64,000 nucleotides of DNA from Methylobacterium sp. PvR107 (GCF_017833295.1 NZ_JAFIBW010000001.1:5456001-5520000), one strand, 5' to 3'. Numbered from the stretch's first letter, positions 45,603-60,535 are shown. Translations and numbers: made by a program. The notes: generated from the letters alone by a model not told the origin.

Positions 45603-46670
45603 ATGGCCGAGGGCGCGGAGGACGAGGACAAGACCGAGGAGCCGTCCCAGCGGCGCCTCGATCAGGCCATCGAGCGCGGCGACGTCGCGAGCAGCACCGA
45701 GATCAACACCTTCGCGTTGCTGGCCGCCTTCACCCTCGCCCTGATGGTCGCGGCCCCGAGCATCGCGCAGAACCTCCTCTATGGGCTCAGGGCCTATCTG
45801 GCGAACGCCCACACCCTCCCGGACGACGCCACCGCAATGCAGGCGGCCGCGACGCGGGGGCTCTGGCTGTGGCTCCAGGCGGTGGCCGTGCCGGTGGGCC
45901 TCGCCTTGATCGCGGGCCTCGCCGCCGGCCTGCTCCAGCACCCGCTGGTGTTCAGTACCGAAACACTGATGCCGAAATTCGAGCGGCTCTCGCCGATGGC
46001 AGGCCTGAAGCGCCTGCTCGGCGTCGAAGCTTGGTTCCAGTTCGGCAAGGGCCTGGCCAAGATCACGATCGTGGGCGTGGTCGGCGGCGTGCTGCTGTGG
46101 AACGACCGCGACCGGCTCGAGGTGTTCGTTCAGCTTGACCCCGCCGCATCCCTGCCGGCGATCCTGTCCCTGAGCCTGCGGCTGCTCGCCGGCATGCTGT
46201 GCATGCACCTCGCGATCACGCTGGGCGACGCGCTCTACGCGCGGTTCCGCTGGCGCAAGCGCCACCGCATGTCGAAGGAAGAGCTAAAGCAGGAGATGAA
46301 GGAGTCGGACGGCAACCCGGAGATCAAGGGCCGCATGAAGCAGCTGCGCATGGCGCGGGTGAAGAAGCGGATGATGGCCGCCGTGCCGACCGCCACCGTG
46401 GTGGTGACCAACCCGACCCACTACGCGGTGGCCCTGCGCTACGAGGCCGGCATGGCCGCGCCGATCTGCGTCGCCAAGGGCGTCGACGCGCTGGCTCTGC
46501 GGATCCGCACGGTGGCGGCCGAGCACGGCGTCGCGGTGATCGAGAACCCCCCGCTCGCCCGGGCGCTCCACGCCACCGTGGAGATCGACCGCGAAATTCC
46601 CGCCGAGCATTACCGGGCGGTGGCCGAGGTGATCGGCTTCGTCCTGCGCCTGCGCCGGAGGGCTGCATAG
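45603..46670 (+). CDS. flhB: Flagellar export switch protein FlhB
   Basis: 355 residues. N-terminal EDKTEEPSQRRLDQAIERGD, four helices, then a cytoplasmic domain with the autocleavage motif N270-P271-T272-H273 (VVVTNPTHYAVALRY). Cleavage between Asn and Pro switches export from rod/hook to filament substrates. Operon end: a GGCCGG-ACGA-CCGGCC hairpin follows. Confidence 0.96.
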   Translation: MAEGAEDEDKTEEPSQRRLDQAIERGDVASSTEINTFALLAAFTLALMVAAPSIAQNLLYGLRAYLANAHTLPDDATAMQAAATRGLWLWLQAVAVPVGLALIAGLAAGLLQHPLVFSTETLMPKFERLSPMAGLKRLLGVEAWFQFGKGLAKITIVGVVGGVLLWNDRDRLEVFVQLDPAASLPAILSLSLRLLAGMLCMHLAITLGDALYARFRWRKRHRMSKEELKQEMKESDGNPEIKGRMKQLRMARVKKRMMAAVPTATVVVTNPTHYAVALRYEAGMAAPICVAKGVDALALRIRTVAAEHGVAVIENPPLARALHATVEIDREIPAEHYRAVAEVIGFVLRLRRRAA

Positions 46671-46687
46671 GCCCCGGCCGCAGCGGA

Positions 46688-46703
46688 GGCCGGACGACCG
46701 GCC
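46688..46703 (+). terminator. Short GC hairpin after flhB
   Basis: GGCCGG (46688-46693), loop ACGA, CCGGCC (46698-46703), 17 nt after the flhB stop. A run of six T begins only about 24 nt later (46727), so intrinsic termination is uncertain. It lies in the 157-nt spacer before cckA. Confidence 0.3.
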
Positions 46704-46827
46704 GGGAAAGCCACGCTTCGTCCACCTTTTTTCGCGAGGCTGCGCCGAGGCTTGGCGCGACGACAGTGGTGCCGCGCTGCCCTTGCCCTGATATGGCCGG
46801 CAGGCCTAACCGGGGGATCGTTCTGGA

Positions 46828-49632
46828 ATGAAGCCGATGGCCGACGTCACTGGACCTCCGGCGCCCGCCGTCGGCCCGCAGAATTCGGGACTGCCGACCT
46901 CCGGCGCCCAGGGTCCCGCCCCGCTGGGGCCGGGTTCGATCGACCGCTCGGAGCAGCCGGGCCGGGTCGGGCTGCTGCTGGTCCTCGCGGGCCTGCTGGT
47001 CGGGGCCGCCATCGGCCTGTCGTTCGTGGCGAACGAGCAGGCCCAGTCGCTGATCGTGTGGCTGCTGGCGCTTCTGGCCATGGCGGGCGTCTTCTTCCTG
47101 TTCGCCCTGGCGATCGGCGCGCTCCAGCTCAGCGGCAGCGCCGCCCGGGACGACATCACCAAGGGGATTGTCGACGCCTCGCCCGACGGCGCGCTGGTCG
47201 TCGAGGATAGCGGCCGGCTGATCTACGCCAACGAAGCCTATCTGCGGATCGCCGGCGGCGAGACCTTCTCGAACCTCGTACCGGTGGAGCGTATCCTGGT
47301 CGGCTCGCCGGAGGTCTCCGAGGCGGTCTATCGCCTGTCGCAGGCCTCGCGCGACGCCCGCGCCCATACCGAGGAAGTGCGGATGTCGCCGCCTCTGGGG
47401 CCGCTCGCCGGGGAGCGCAGCTTCGGCTGGTACCGGGTCTCGGTCCGGCCGCTCCTGCGTCCGCGCCGCGCCGCCTCGCTCTGGACGGTCGCCGACATCA
47501 CCGCCGAGCGCGAGCGCCAGGAGAACGTCTTCCAGGAACTCCAGCACGCGATCGACTACCTCGACCATGCCCCGGCGGGCTTCCTGTCGATCGATCCGGC
47601 TGGCGCCATCGTCTACATGAACGCGACCCTCGCGGCCTGGCTCGGCTACGACCTCGCGACCGTCGGCCCCGGGGGCCCGCACCTCACCGAGATCGCCCCG
47701 GAGGCGGACGTCCTGGTTCGCACCGCCGGGCTGCCGGGCGAGGTGCGCACCGACCGGTTCGACCTCGACCTGCGCCGCCGCAACGGCCACACCCTGCCGG
47801 TGCGGCTTTATCATCGGGTCGCCTTCGGGAAGGACGGCAAGCCGGGCTCCTCGCGCACCTTCGTGATCAACCGCTCCGCCGGTGCTGAGACCGACGAGCC
47901 GCAGCGCGCCGCCGAGGTGCGCCTCGCCCGCTTCCTCAACAACTCGCCCATCGCCATCGCGACCCTCGACCGGACCGGCCGGATCGCACGGGCCAATGCC
48001 TCCTTCACCCGGCTGTTCGGCACCGTGCCGCGCCAGATCGAGGACGGCGCGATCGGCGGGGAGGGCACGTCCCGGGCCGAGCCCAACGTTGCCGATTCGG
48101 TCACCGACCGCACCGCGCTGGAGGCCGGCCTCGCCCGCGCGGCGCGCGGCCTGACCGACCCCGAGCCCATCGAGGTCCAGTTGAACGGCCCGGGCGGCCG
48201 CTCGGCGCGGGTGTGGCTCAGCCCGGCCGATGGCGGCGATCCGGGTCAGCAGACCGATGAGGCCGAGCGCGTCATTCTCTACGCCCTCGACACCACGGCG
48301 CAGCGGCAGCTGGAGCAGCAGGTCGCGCAGGCGCAGAAGATGAACGCGGTGGGCCAGCTCGCGGGCGGGATCGCGCACGACTTCAACAACGTGCTGCAGG
48401 CGATCATCGGCTATTCGGACCTGCTGCTGGCCAGCCACAGGCCGACCGACCCCGCCTTCCAGGACATCATGCAGATCAAGCAGAACGCCAACCGGGCGGC
48501 GGGCCTCGTCCGCCAGCTCCTGGCGTTCTCCCGCCGCCAGACCCTTCGGCCCGAGGTGATGAATGTCGGGGAGGCGCTCTCCGAGCTGACCCTGCTGCTG
48601 AAGCGCCTGCTCGGCGAGCGCGTCGCCCTGGAGCTGAAGCACGGCCGCGAGATCTGGCCTGTGAAGGCCGACGTCAACCAGTTCGAGCAGGTGATCGTCA
48701 ATCTCGCGGTCAATGCCCGCGACGCCATGCCGGACGGCGGCAAGCTGATGATCCGGACCGAGAACGTGACCGATCCGGGCCCTATGGCGGCGGAAGACGG
48801 ACGCGGCGGCGCGCCCGCGGGCGACCATATCCTCATCGAGGTTCGCGACACCGGTCAGGGCATCCCGCCCGAGCTGATGGAGAAGATTTTCGAACCGTTC
48901 TTCACCACCAAGGAGATCGGCAAGGGTACGGGCCTCGGCCTCTCGACGGTGTTCGGCATCGTCAAGCAGTCCGGCGGCACCATCGACGTGCAATCGACCA
49001 TGGGGGAGGGGACCGCCTTCCGCATCTACCTGCCGCGGCACGTGCCCGTCGCCGAGCACGAAGACGCGCCGCTCGTATCCTCCGCATCGGCCCTGCCGCG
49101 GACCGAGGCGGCCGCTCTTCCGTCGCCGTCCGGGCAGGATCAGGCCGGCGGCGCAGCGACCCCCGCCGTTGAGGCGACCGCGCGCACCGACGCCAAATCC
49201 GGGGCCAAGCCCTCGCCCAAGCTCGACACGCCGTTGCCGCGTAAGCCGGCGGCCGACCATACGGGGCAGGGAACAATCCTCCTCGTGGAGGACGAGGATC
49301 CGGTTCGGGCGGTCAACAGCCGGGCGCTCTCGGCGCGCGGCTACACGGTCTTGGAGGCGGCATCGGGCCTCGAGGCCCTGGCGATCGTCCGCGAGGGGGC
49401 TCAAGAGATCGATCTTGTCGTTTCCGACGTCGTCATGCCCGAGATGGACGGCCCGACCCTGTTGCGAGAGGTGCGCAAGCACCAGCCCGACCTGAAGGTG
49501 ATCTTCGTCTCCGGCTATGCCGAGGATGCGTTCCGCAAGAACCTGCCGGAGGGCGAGACCTTCAACTTCCTACCCAAGCCCTTCAGCCTGAAGCAGCTGG
49601 TCGAGACCGTGAAGAAGACGATGGCGAGTTGA
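46828..49632 (+). CDS. cckA: Cell-cycle hybrid histidine kinase CckA
   Basis: 934 residues. Two helices (about 47-68 and 74-97), PAS domains between about 105 and 420, HisKA with His517 ([20 protein letters not shown]), catalytic ATPase domain ([52 protein letters not shown]), a Pro/Ala linker, and a receiver domain with Asp867 ([12 protein letters not shown]). It passes phosphate through ChpT to CtrA, controlling division and flagella. The position after flhB is conserved in this class, and CtrA boxes lie in the same block. An acceptable alternative start is ATG 46837. Confidence 0.95.
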   Translation: MKPMADVTGPPAPAVGPQNSGLPTSGAQGPAPLGPGSIDRSEQPGRVGLLLVLAGLLVGAAIGLSFVANEQAQSLIVWLLALLAMAGVFFLFALAIGALQLSGSAARDDITKGIVDASPDGALVVEDSGRLIYANEAYLRIAGGETFSNLVPVERILVGSPEVSEAVYRLSQASRDARAHTEEVRMSPPLGPLAGERSFGWYRVSVRPLLRPRRAASLWTVADITAERERQENVFQELQHAIDYLDHAPAGFLSIDPAGAIVYMNATLAAWLGYDLATVGPGGPHLTEIAPEADVLVRTAGLPGEVRTDRFDLDLRRRNGHTLPVRLYHRVAFGKDGKPGSSRTFVINRSAGAETDEPQRAAEVRLARFLNNSPIAIATLDRTGRIARANASFTRLFGTVPRQIEDGAIGGEGTSRAEPNVADSVTDRTALEAGLARAARGLTDPEPIEVQLNGPGGRSARVWLSPADGGDPGQQTDEAERVILYALDTTAQRQLEQQVAQAQKMNAVGQLAGGIAHDFNNVLQAIIGYSDLLLASHRPTDPAFQDIMQIKQNANRAAGLVRQLLAFSRRQTLRPEVMNVGEALSELTLLLKRLLGERVALELKHGREIWPVKADVNQFEQVIVNLAVNARDAMPDGGKLMIRTENVTDPGPMAAEDGRGGAPAGDHILIEVRDTGQGIPPELMEKIFEPFFTTKEIGKGTGLGLSTVFGIVKQSGGTIDVQSTMGEGTAFRIYLPRHVPVAEHEDAPLVSSASALPRTEAAALPSPSGQDQAGGAATPAVEATARTDAKSGAKPSPKLDTPLPRKPAADHTGQGTILLVEDEDPVRAVNSRALSARGYTVLEAASGLEALAIVREGAQEIDLVVSDVVMPEMDGPTLLREVRKHQPDLKVIFVSGYAEDAFRKNLPEGETFNFLPKPFSLKQLVETVKKTMAS

Positions 49633-49780
49633 GAGGCGCGCTGGTTGGCCGGCGCACATTCTTTCCCACCACCTGGCAGCGGTCTTTGCGCGCGGAGCGA
49701 TGCAATCCAGAGAGCGCCAGGCCGATTCGTCGCCTTTTGCCCTCGGTCACTTCCCTGCGCTCGTGATGATTGACGGACCC

Positions 49781-49858
49781 GCCGAGCGAAGGGTTCAGAC
49801 GAAAACCGTATCGGACGCCGCAAGCGGTCGGGCTTGCGGTCCGGACCCTTCGCTCGGC
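49781..49858. repeat. Nested palindrome between cckA and recA
   Basis: Outer arms GCCGAGCGAAGGGT (49781-49794) and ACCCTTCGCTCGGC (49845-49858) pair perfectly over 14 bp. Inner arms CCGCAAGC (49818-49825) and GCTTGCGG (49832-49839) form a second stem. It could end cckA transcripts; the lack of a T-run and the similarity to dispersed elements favour a repeat unit. Confidence 0.7.
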
Positions 49859-49934
49859 TTGGACAAACCAAGGTCTCGGCCCCTCAAGCCTGGAGCGATC
49901 CAACCCACGCCGCCGTCGCGCACTTGCCGGATGA

Positions 49935-49949
49935 GAACAAAACAGGTAC
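49935..49949 (+). promoter_or_regulatory. Possible LexA (SOS) box upstream of recA
   Basis: GAACAAAACAGGTAC is GAAC-N7-GTAC, one base off the alphaproteobacterial SOS box GAAC-N7-GAAC (GTTC-N7-GTTC on the other strand). It lies 62 nt ahead of the recA start; a TTGACG follows at 49962. recA is normally LexA-controlled, so the position fits. The mismatch keeps confidence modest. Confidence 0.4.
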
Positions 49950-50011
49950 ATATTGCGGATGTTGACGCGCGTTGTGAACGGCGCTCAACCCCTTCATAAG
50001 GAGCCCGCCAG

Positions 50012-51109
<1,098 letters not shown>

Positions 51110-51168
51110 GCCTCGCCACCAAAGCCGGTACGGGCTTGCGGCGAGCTCGGCGACACGAAAGACTTGGC

Positions 51169-51191
51169 GGCCCCGGAGCTTCTCCGGGGCC
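51169..51191 (+). terminator. GC hairpin downstream of recA
   Basis: GGCCCCGGAG (51169-51178), loop CTT, CTCCGGGGCC (51182-51191): a 10-bp perfect stem, 60 nt after the recA stop. No T-run, only GTCTGCC, so it may act with Rho. Confidence 0.55.
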
Positions 51192-51615
51192 GTCTGCCAT
51201 TCCGGAGCCGTCGCGTCCGGCGGCTGATCTCCCGGACACAATGCTGCCGAAGCCGTCCACCGCATGCCGCGGGACAATATCGCTTCGGCGATGCTCGATC
51301 TCATCAGCCAGCACGACCGTCGAGATCAATGCCGACGATCTGCAGGACGTCCTCGCTGGTCTCGACGACATCGCTCAGGGCGAGATCGCAACAGACCGTG
51401 AGATGAAGGTTGTCTTCTGGCGGCTCCAACCCTGAGGTCGCACCGCTCCAGCGCCTCGCTCAGTCGCGTCTACAATCCACGACACTGGGGAGTCTCGGAG
51501 CGGCCATCCAATCCTCCACCGCGTCCCGAGGCGCAGGCCCGCAACGAAGGTCTCGAAGACGCCCTCCAGAACGCCCAGGATTCCCTGGAACCCTTCTTCG
51601 AGGCCCGCTTCACGC
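51192..51615. other. Non-coding or decayed stretch after recA
   Basis: 424 nt with no intact gene. On the minus strand, short frames read like protein: about 51472-51612 (GLEEGFQGILGVLEGVFETF) and about 51300-51425 (LHLTVCCDLALSDVVETSED). They are in different frames and interrupted, as expected of decayed coding DNA or chance in GC-rich sequence. Confidence 0.35.
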
Positions 51616-51905
51616 TCACCGCAGGCCGCGGGGAATGGGTTGGATCACCGACCACCGTGCCGCGAGGCCCCATCCGATACCGCGACTGACCTCTGTCGCG
51701 ATCCAGAACAGGATGAAAGCTCGCGCGCGGCCATTGCTGCGAACGGCGCGATCTGACGTCCCACGCTGTACATCGCGGCCTTCGAACCATCGACGCCGCG
51801 AGAATGCGAAGGCCCCGCGTTGCCGCGAGGCTCCCACCAATCGTACGTGACCCAATCGTCGGCCCACGGCGCGCCGAGGCCCACGAGCCCCGACCGCAGA
51901 ACCAA
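51616..51905 (-). pseudogene. Possible frameshifted gene remnant next to rpsQ
   Basis: From TTG 51905, just after the rpsQ stop, a frame reads GLGAPWADDWVTYDWWEPRG and AAMYSVGRQIAPFAAMAAR, then loses sense at a CGCGCGCG run (51722-51729). Changing frame there continues as AFILFWIATEVSRGIGWGLA and stops at 51616. Joined, it would be a protein of about 95 residues with one hydrophobic helix. No family recognised. It could be a remnant left by the rearrangement that cut the ribosomal operon, or chance. Confidence 0.3.
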
Positions 51906-52172
51906 TCAGGCCGCTTCGCCGGCTTCCGCCTGCACCGCCGTGTCGCCCTCGACCAGCTTCCAGGTCTTGGTCTTCGAGAACGGGCGGCACTCCTCGATGA
52001 ACACCGTCTGCCCGACCTTGGCGGCATTCGCCTCGTCGTGGGCATGGTAGTTCTTCGACCGGCGCACGGTCTTCTTCATCACCGGGTGCGTGAAGCGACG
52101 CTCCACCTTCACCACGATGGTCTTCTCACCTTTGTCGCTGACGACGGTGCCCTGCAGGATGCGCTTCGGCAT
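51906..52172 (-). CDS. rpsQ: Ribosomal protein S17 (uS17)
   Basis: 88 residues; [20 protein letters not shown] and [20 protein letters not shown] are the uS17 OB-fold motifs. Primary 16S rRNA-binding protein. A short Ala/Glu tail ends the protein. TAGGAGACAACC precedes ATG 52172. It is the last gene of the ribosomal operon here; rplN, which normally follows, is absent. Confidence 0.96.
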   Translation of the reverse strand: MPKRILQGTVVSDKGEKTIVVKVERRFTHPVMKKTVRRSKNYHAHDEANAAKVGQTVFIEECRPFSKTKTWKLVEGDTAVQAEAGEAA

Positions 52173-52193
52173 GGTTGTCTCCTAAAACCCGCC

Positions 52194-52409
52194 TCAGCCC
52201 TTGGCCTGCTGCAGCGTCTTGGAACGCTGCAGAGTCCGGACACGGGCGATGTCGCGGCGGACCTCACGGACGCGGGCGACGTTCTCGAGCTGGCCGGTAG
52301 CCCCCTGGAAGCGCAGGTTGAACTGCTCCTTCTTGAGGTTGATCAGCTCGTCATTCAACTGATCCGGCGACAGGGCCTTGAGATCAGACACTCGTTGGGT
52401 CGACTTCAC
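52194..52409 (-). CDS. rpmC: Ribosomal protein L29 (uL29)
   Basis: 71 residues. Two-helix protein at the exit tunnel. [20 protein letters not shown] and [20 protein letters not shown] are diagnostic. Start GTG 52409 is supported by GGAGGATATC directly upstream. 21 nt before rpsQ. Confidence 0.95.
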   Translation of the reverse strand: MKSTQRVSDLKALSPDQLNDELINLKKEQFNLRFQGATGQLENVARVREVRRDIARVRTLQRSKTLQQAKG

Positions 52410-52421
52410 GATATCCTCCGT

Positions 52422-52835
52422 TCAGTCGGCGATGCGCTGGACGACCCGCGTACGGATCGGGAGCTTCGCTGCGCCGAGGCGGAGCGCCTCCTTGGCGATG
52501 GCCTCGGCAACGCCGTCGACCTCGAACATGATCCGTCCGGGATGGACCCGAGCCGCCCAGTAATCCGGGGCGCCCTTACCGGAGCCCATGCGGACCTCGG
52601 TCGGCTTCGAGGAAACCGGCACGTCCGGGAACACCCGGATCCAGACACGGCCCTGGCGCTTCATCTCGCGGGTGATCGCGCGGCGGGCCGCCTCGATCTG
52701 GCGGGCGGTAACGCGCTCAGGCTCTACCGCCTTCAGACCGAACTGGCCGAAGTTCAGCTCGAAGCCGCCCTTGGCCGCACCATGGATGCGGCCCTTGAAC
52801 TGCTTGCGGAAGCGGGTCTTTTTCGGTTGCAGCAT
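52422..52835 (-). CDS. rplP: Ribosomal protein L16 (uL16)
   Basis: 137 residues, usual length. [20 protein letters not shown] and [20 protein letters not shown] are typical. Lies near the peptidyl-transferase centre of the 50S subunit. It starts 11 nt after the rpsC stop. Confidence 0.97.
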   Translation of the reverse strand: MLQPKKTRFRKQFKGRIHGAAKGGFELNFGQFGLKAVEPERVTARQIEAARRAITREMKRQGRVWIRVFPDVPVSSKPTEVRMGSGKGAPDYWAARVHPGRIMFEVDGVAEAIAKEALRLGAAKLPIRTRVVQRIAD

Positions 52836-52846
52836 GGCTTCCTACC

Positions 52847-53587
52847 TTACGCGTGCTCGCGGCGTCCGCGCTCGCGGCCGCCCTCGCCATCGCGCTCACG
52901 GCGTCCGCCGGAGCGGCCGCCCTCTTCCTGGGCCTTCTTGTCCTGGGCCATCGGGTCGTGCTCAAGGATCTCGCCCTTGAACACCCACACCTTGATGCCG
53001 CAGGTGCCGTAGGTCGTGAACGCCGTCGCGGTGCCGTAATCGACGTCGGCGCGCAGCGTGTGGAGCGGAACGCGGCCTTCGCGGTACCATTCCTGGCGGG
53101 CGATCTCAGCGCCGCCGAGGCGGCCCGAGCAGTTGATCCGGATGCCCTCGGCTCCCAGACGCATGGCCGACTGGACGGCCCGCTTCATGGCCCGCCGGAA
53201 CGCGACGCGGCGCTCGAGCTGCTGCGCGATCGAGTCGGCCACCAGGGTAGCGTCGATCTCGGGCTTGCGCACCTCGACGATGTTGATGGTCACGTCGGCC
53301 TTGGTCATGGTGCCAACGAGCTTGCGGAGCTTCTCGATGTCCGCGCCCTTCTTGCCGATCACCACGCCCGGACGGCCCGAGTGGATCGTGACGCGGCACT
53401 TCCGATGCGGACGCTCGATGACGATCTTGGAGACCGCCGCCTGCTTGAGCTGCTTCATGAGGGCGGCGCGGATCGCGACGTCCTCGTGCATGAGCTTCGC
53501 ATAGTCGCCCTTGGTGGCGAACCAGCGGGAATCCCAGGTCCGGTTGATGCCGAGCCGAAGACCGATCGGGTTGACTTTCTGGCCCAT
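52847..53587 (-). CDS. rpsC: Ribosomal protein S3 (uS3) with charged tail
   Basis: 246 residues. [22 protein letters not shown] domain with [14 protein letters not shown], and the helicase-site region. Mature core resembles E. coli S3 (233), but the last 35 residues are a Gly/Arg/Glu-rich tail ([20 protein letters not shown]) likely to be disordered. It forms part of the mRNA entry channel. 10 nt after rplV. Confidence 0.96.
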   Translation of the reverse strand: MGQKVNPIGLRLGINRTWDSRWFATKGDYAKLMHEDVAIRAALMKQLKQAAVSKIVIERPHRKCRVTIHSGRPGVVIGKKGADIEKLRKLVGTMTKADVTINIVEVRKPEIDATLVADSIAQQLERRVAFRRAMKRAVQSAMRLGAEGIRINCSGRLGGAEIARQEWYREGRVPLHTLRADVDYGTATAFTTYGTCGIKVWVFKGEILEHDPMAQDKKAQEEGGRSGGRRERDGEGGRERGRREHA

Positions 53588-53597
53588 CAGTTCCTCC

Positions 53598-53984
53598 TCA
53601 AGCCGCTTCGGCTTGGCGGACTTCGCGAACCACGATGGTGAGGTTCGAGAAGGGCTTCAGGATACGCGCGCCGCGACCGCGGGCGCGGGCGTGGAAGCGC
53701 TTGAGAACCAGCGCCTTGCCTACGAAGGCCTGGGAGACGACGAGGTCGTCCACATCCAGATCGTGGTTGTTCTCGGCATTGGCAATGGCGCTCTCGAGGC
53801 ACTTCTTGACCTCGGTCGAGATCCGCTTGCGGGAGAACTGGAGCTCGGCCAGGGCCGTGTCGACCTTCTTGCCGCGGATCATCTGCGCCACGAGGTTGAG
53901 CTTCTGCGGGCTGACGCGCAGCATGCGCGCGACGGCCTTCGCCTCGTTCTCGGGGAGCGCGCGGGGGGTGGCTTGCTTGCCCAT
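53598..53984 (-). CDS. rplV: Ribosomal protein L22 (uL22)
   Basis: 128 residues; [20 protein letters not shown] and [20 protein letters not shown] give the tunnel-lining loop motif. ATG 53984 chosen: the frame continues upstream through rpsS, but the ATG lies 1 nt after the rpsS stop and gives the family start. Confidence 0.96.
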   Translation of the reverse strand: MGKQATPRALPENEAKAVARMLRVSPQKLNLVAQMIRGKKVDTALAELQFSRKRISTEVKKCLESAIANAENNHDLDVDDLVVSQAFVGKALVLKRFHARARGRGARILKPFSNLTIVVREVRQAEAA

Positions 53985-53985
53985 C

Positions 53986-54264
53986 TCAGCGCCTCTTCGC
54001 CTTCTTGTCGGCCGCGTGGCCCGGGAAGGTGCGGGTCGGCGAGAACTCGCCGAACTTGTGACCGACCATTTCCTCGGACACGTAGACCGGGATGTGCTTC
54101 TGCCCGTTGTGCACACCGAAGGTGAGCCCGACGAACTGCGGGAGGATCGTGGAGCGGCGGCTCCAGATCTTGATGACCTCGGAGCGCGAGGAACCCCGCG
54201 CCGCCTCGGCCTTCTTGAAGAGGTAGCCGTCGACGAACGGCCCCTTCCAGAGAGAGCGTGCCAT
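53986..54264 (-). CDS. rpsS: Ribosomal protein S19 (uS19)
   Basis: 92 residues; [36 protein letters not shown] and [20 protein letters not shown] are characteristic. Binds the 30S head with S13. Five nt after rplB, one nt before rplV. Confidence 0.97.
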   Translation of the reverse strand: MARSLWKGPFVDGYLFKKAEAARGSSRSEVIKIWSRRSTILPQFVGLTFGVHNGQKHIPVYVSEEMVGHKFGEFSPTRTFPGHAADKKAKRR

Positions 54265-54269
54265 GGCGA

Positions 54270-55106
54270 TTACTTCTTGCGGTTGTGGCGGCTGGACAGG
54301 ATGAACACGTCGGTCCGCTTGTTGGACCGGGTCTTCTTCCCCTTCGTGGGCACACCCCAGGGCGTGACCGGGTTGCGGCCGCCCGAGGTGCGACCCTCGC
54401 CGCCGCCGTGCGGATGGTCGACCGGGTTCATCGCCACACCACGGTTGTGCGGGCGCTTGCCAAGCCAACGGTTGCGCCCGGCCTTGCCGAGCGAGATGTT
54501 CATGTGATCCGGGTTCGAGACCGCACCGACGCTGGCGAAGCACTGGCCGTGCACCAAGCGCTGCTCGCCCGAGTTCAACCGCAGCGTCACGTAGCCCTGG
54601 TCGCGGCCCACGATCTGCGCATAGTTGCCGGCCGAGCGGGCGATTGCGCCGCCCTTGCCGATCTTCAGCTCGACATTGTGGACGATCGTGCCCACCGGCA
54701 TCGAGCCGACCGGTGCGGCATTGCCCGGCTTGATGTCGACGCTCTCGCCGGCCACCACCTTGTCGCCCGGCTGCAGGCGCTGCGGAGCGAGGATGTAGCT
54801 CTGCTTCCCGTCGGGGAAGTTGATCAGCGCGATGAACGCCGTGCGGTTCGGATCGTACTCGATCCGCTCCACCGTGGCGGCGACGCCGAGCTGCTCGCGA
54901 CGCTTGAAGTCGACATTGCGCAGCACGCGCTTGTGGCCACCGCCGCGGAAGCGGACGGTGATGCGGCCGAGATTGTTGCGGCCGCCGGAGGACGACTTGC
55001 CCTCCGTCAGCGCCTTCACCGGCTTGCCCTTGTAGAGCTCACGGCGGTCGACAAGCACGAGCTGGCGCAGGCTCGGCGTGACCGGTTTGAATGTCTTCAA
55101 GGCCAT
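54270..55106 (-). CDS. rplB: Ribosomal protein L2 (uL2)
   Basis: 278 residues, the usual length. [20 protein letters not shown] and the C-terminal [20 protein letters not shown] with the essential His next to the peptidyl-transferase centre. Needed for subunit joining. Confidence 0.98.
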   Translation of the reverse strand: MALKTFKPVTPSLRQLVLVDRRELYKGKPVKALTEGKSSSGGRNNLGRITVRFRGGGHKRVLRNVDFKRREQLGVAATVERIEYDPNRTAFIALINFPDGKQSYILAPQRLQPGDKVVAGESVDIKPGNAAPVGSMPVGTIVHNVELKIGKGGAIARSAGNYAQIVGRDQGYVTLRLNSGEQRLVHGQCFASVGAVSNPDHMNISLGKAGRNRWLGKRPHNRGVAMNPVDHPHGGGEGRTSGGRNPVTPWGVPTKGKKTRSNKRTDVFILSSRHNRKK

Positions 55107-55131
55107 CGGCTTGGATCCCTAAAACCCGTCC

Positions 55132-55428
55132 TCAGAGCCCGGTCGTGACGTCGATCGAGTGGCCCTCGGCCAGGGTCACGATCGCCTTCTTCACGTCGGA
55201 GCGCTGTCCGCGGAGGCCGCGGAAAATCTTCTTCTTTCCCTTGGTGACAAGGGTGTTCACGGCCGTGACCTTCACGTCGAACAGCTTCTCGACCGCCTCC
55301 TTGATCTGAGGCTTGGTCGCCTTGGGGGCGACGCGGAAGACAACCTTGTTCTGCTCGGTCAGGTTCGTCGCCTTCTCGGTAATAACCGGAGAGACAACGA
55401 TGTCGTAGTGGCGCGGATCGGCACTCAT
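55132..55428 (-). CDS. rplW: Ribosomal protein L23 (uL23)
   Basis: 98 residues. [20 protein letters not shown] and [20 protein letters not shown] identify uL23, the docking site for trigger factor and SRP at the tunnel exit. ATG 55428 overlaps the rplD stop (ATGA). Confidence 0.96.
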   Translation of the reverse strand: MSADPRHYDIVVSPVITEKATNLTEQNKVVFRVAPKATKPQIKEAVEKLFDVKVTAVNTLVTKGKKKIFRGLRGQRSDVKKAIVTLAEGHSIDVTTGL

Positions 55429-56045
55429 TTGAAACGCTCCTCCAGCGCGTCGACGGCAGCCTTCGTCAGGACGAGCGTGTCGCGACGCAGGATATCGTAG
55501 ACGTTGATGCCCTGCACGGGCAGCACGTCGATCTGCGGGATGGCGCGGGCGGCCCGGCCGAAATTCACGTCGACCTCGGCACCGCCGATGATCAGCGCGT
55601 TCGAGAGGCCCATCTTGCCGAAGCGCTCGACGAGACCCTTGGTCTTGTGATCCTCGATCTTGATGTCGTCCACGACGATCAGGGTCGAGGCCTTGGCCTT
55701 GGCCGACAGGGCGTGGCGCAGGGCCAGCGCCCGGACCTTCTTGGGCAGGTCGTGGCTGTGGTCGCGCACGACCGGACCGAAGGCCCGGCCACCGCCGCGG
55801 AACTGCGGCGCCGAGGCCGCGCCGTGACGGGCGTTACCGGTGCCCTTCTGCTTGTACAGCTTCTTGCGGGTCCGGTTCACGTCCGAGCGGTTCTGCACGG
55901 CGTGGGTGCCGGCGCGCCGCTTGGCGAGCTGCCAGCGGACCATGCGCTGCAGCAAGTCAGCGCGGGGCTCGAGACCGAAGATCTCTTCGTTCAGCTCGAC
56001 TGAGCCGGCACCGGCGCCGTCGAGGGTTGTGATATCGAGCTTCAT
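55425..56045 (-). CDS. rplD: Ribosomal protein L4 (uL4)
   Basis: 206 residues. [40 protein letters not shown] and the extended loop [23 protein letters not shown] 56045 overlaps the rplC stop by one base (TGATG). In E. coli L4 represses the S10 operon; whether it does so here is not evident from the sequence. Confidence 0.96.
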   Translation of the reverse strand: MKLDITTLDGAGAGSVELNEEIFGLEPRADLLQRMVRWQLAKRRAGTHAVQNRSDVNRTRKKLYKQKGTGNARHGAASAPQFRGGGRAFGPVVRDHSHDLPKKVRALALRHALSAKAKASTLIVVDDIKIEDHKTKGLVERFGKMGLSNALIIGGAEVDVNFGRAARAIPQIDVLPVQGINVYDILRRDTLVLTKAAVDALEERFK

Positions 56046-56770
56046 CACGCGGTCTCCTCAGCCGCAGCGGCCTCGGGAGCCGAGGCGGACGCGCCGTTCT
56101 CACGGAACTTGCCCGGCAGCGGAACATCGGCGGGGAGCTTGCGCTTCACCGCGTCGCGGATCTGGATCCAGCCGCCGGCGACGCCCGGCACCGCACCCTC
56201 GACCAGGATCAGGCCGCGCTCGGGATCGGTGCGCACGACACGCAGGTTCTGGGTGGTGACCCGCTCGACACCGAGATGGCCCGGCATCTTCTTATTCTTG
56301 AAGGTCTTGCCCGGGTCCTGACGGCCGCCGGTCGAACCGATCGAACGGTGCGAGATCGACACGCCGTGGGTGGCGCGCAGGCCGCCGAAGTTCCAGCGCT
56401 TGATACCGCCCGCGAAGCCCTTACCGGTGGTGGTGCCGGTCACATCCACGAACTGGCCGGGGATGAAGTGGTCTGCGGTGATCTCGGCGCCGACCGGGAT
56501 CAGCGCGTCCTCGGACACGCGGAACTCGGCGAGCTTCTTCTTCGGCTCAACCTTGGCGACCGCGAAGCGGCCCCGCTCGGCAGCCGAGACGTTCTTGACC
56601 TTGGCCTTGCCGACGCCGACCTGCAGCGCGACGTAGCCGTTCTTCTCGACGGTGCGGTGGGCAACCACCTGGCACTGATCGATCTTGAGCACGGTGACGG
56701 GGACATGTTCCCCCGCGTCCGTGAAGACGCGGGTCATGCCGACCTTCTGTGCAATGACGCCTGAGCGCAT
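56045..56770 (-). CDS. rplC: Ribosomal protein L3 (uL3)
   Basis: 241 residues, about 30 longer than E. coli L3 because of an Ala/Glu-rich C-terminal tail. [33 protein letters not shown] and [20 protein letters not shown] with the glutamine that is methylated in E. coli (Q150 equivalent, in GRQDP). One of the first assembly proteins of the 50S subunit. Confidence 0.96.
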   Translation of the reverse strand: MRSGVIAQKVGMTRVFTDAGEHVPVTVLKIDQCQVVAHRTVEKNGYVALQVGVGKAKVKNVSAAERGRFAVAKVEPKKKLAEFRVSEDALIPVGAEITADHFIPGQFVDVTGTTTGKGFAGGIKRWNFGGLRATHGVSISHRSIGSTGGRQDPGKTFKNKKMPGHLGVERVTTQNLRVVRTDPERGLILVEGAVPGVAGGWIQIRDAVKRKLPADVPLPGKFRENGASASAPEAAAAEETA

Positions 56771-56821
56771 AGGTTCTCTCCCTCGCGCGATGAAACGGTA
56801 AGCTCTAAGTCCTCAGCGGAC

Positions 56822-57130
<309 letters not shown>

Positions 57131-57210
57131 GATCCTGGAACCTTGAGAGGGACGGCGGGGTGTGCGGGGCCTGGACCCCGCCGCGCCCTGCTAAGGATGC
57201 TTGCTTGAGC

Positions 57211-58401
<1,191 letters not shown>

Positions 58402-58459
58402 CAGAGCCTCCTAAAATTCGAATTCGCGTTGTGGGAGAACAGGTGCCTAGGCGTGAGCC

Positions 58460-60535
<2,076 letters not shown>

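Larger units (their letters stand above)
49633..50011. other. Spacer between cckA and recA with repeats
   Basis: 379 nt without a gene. 49680-49715 has a partial copy of the TCTTTGCG...GCAATCCAG repeat; 49781-49858 has a strong nested palindrome; 49935-49949 a possible LexA site. AAGGAG at 49999-50004 is the recA ribosome binding site. Confidence 0.6.

Noticed and set aside
46324..49482. Minus-strand open frame of 1052 codons opposite flhB and cckA
   Set aside because: No domain pattern; covers two well identified plus-strand genes; composition is that of an antisense shadow.
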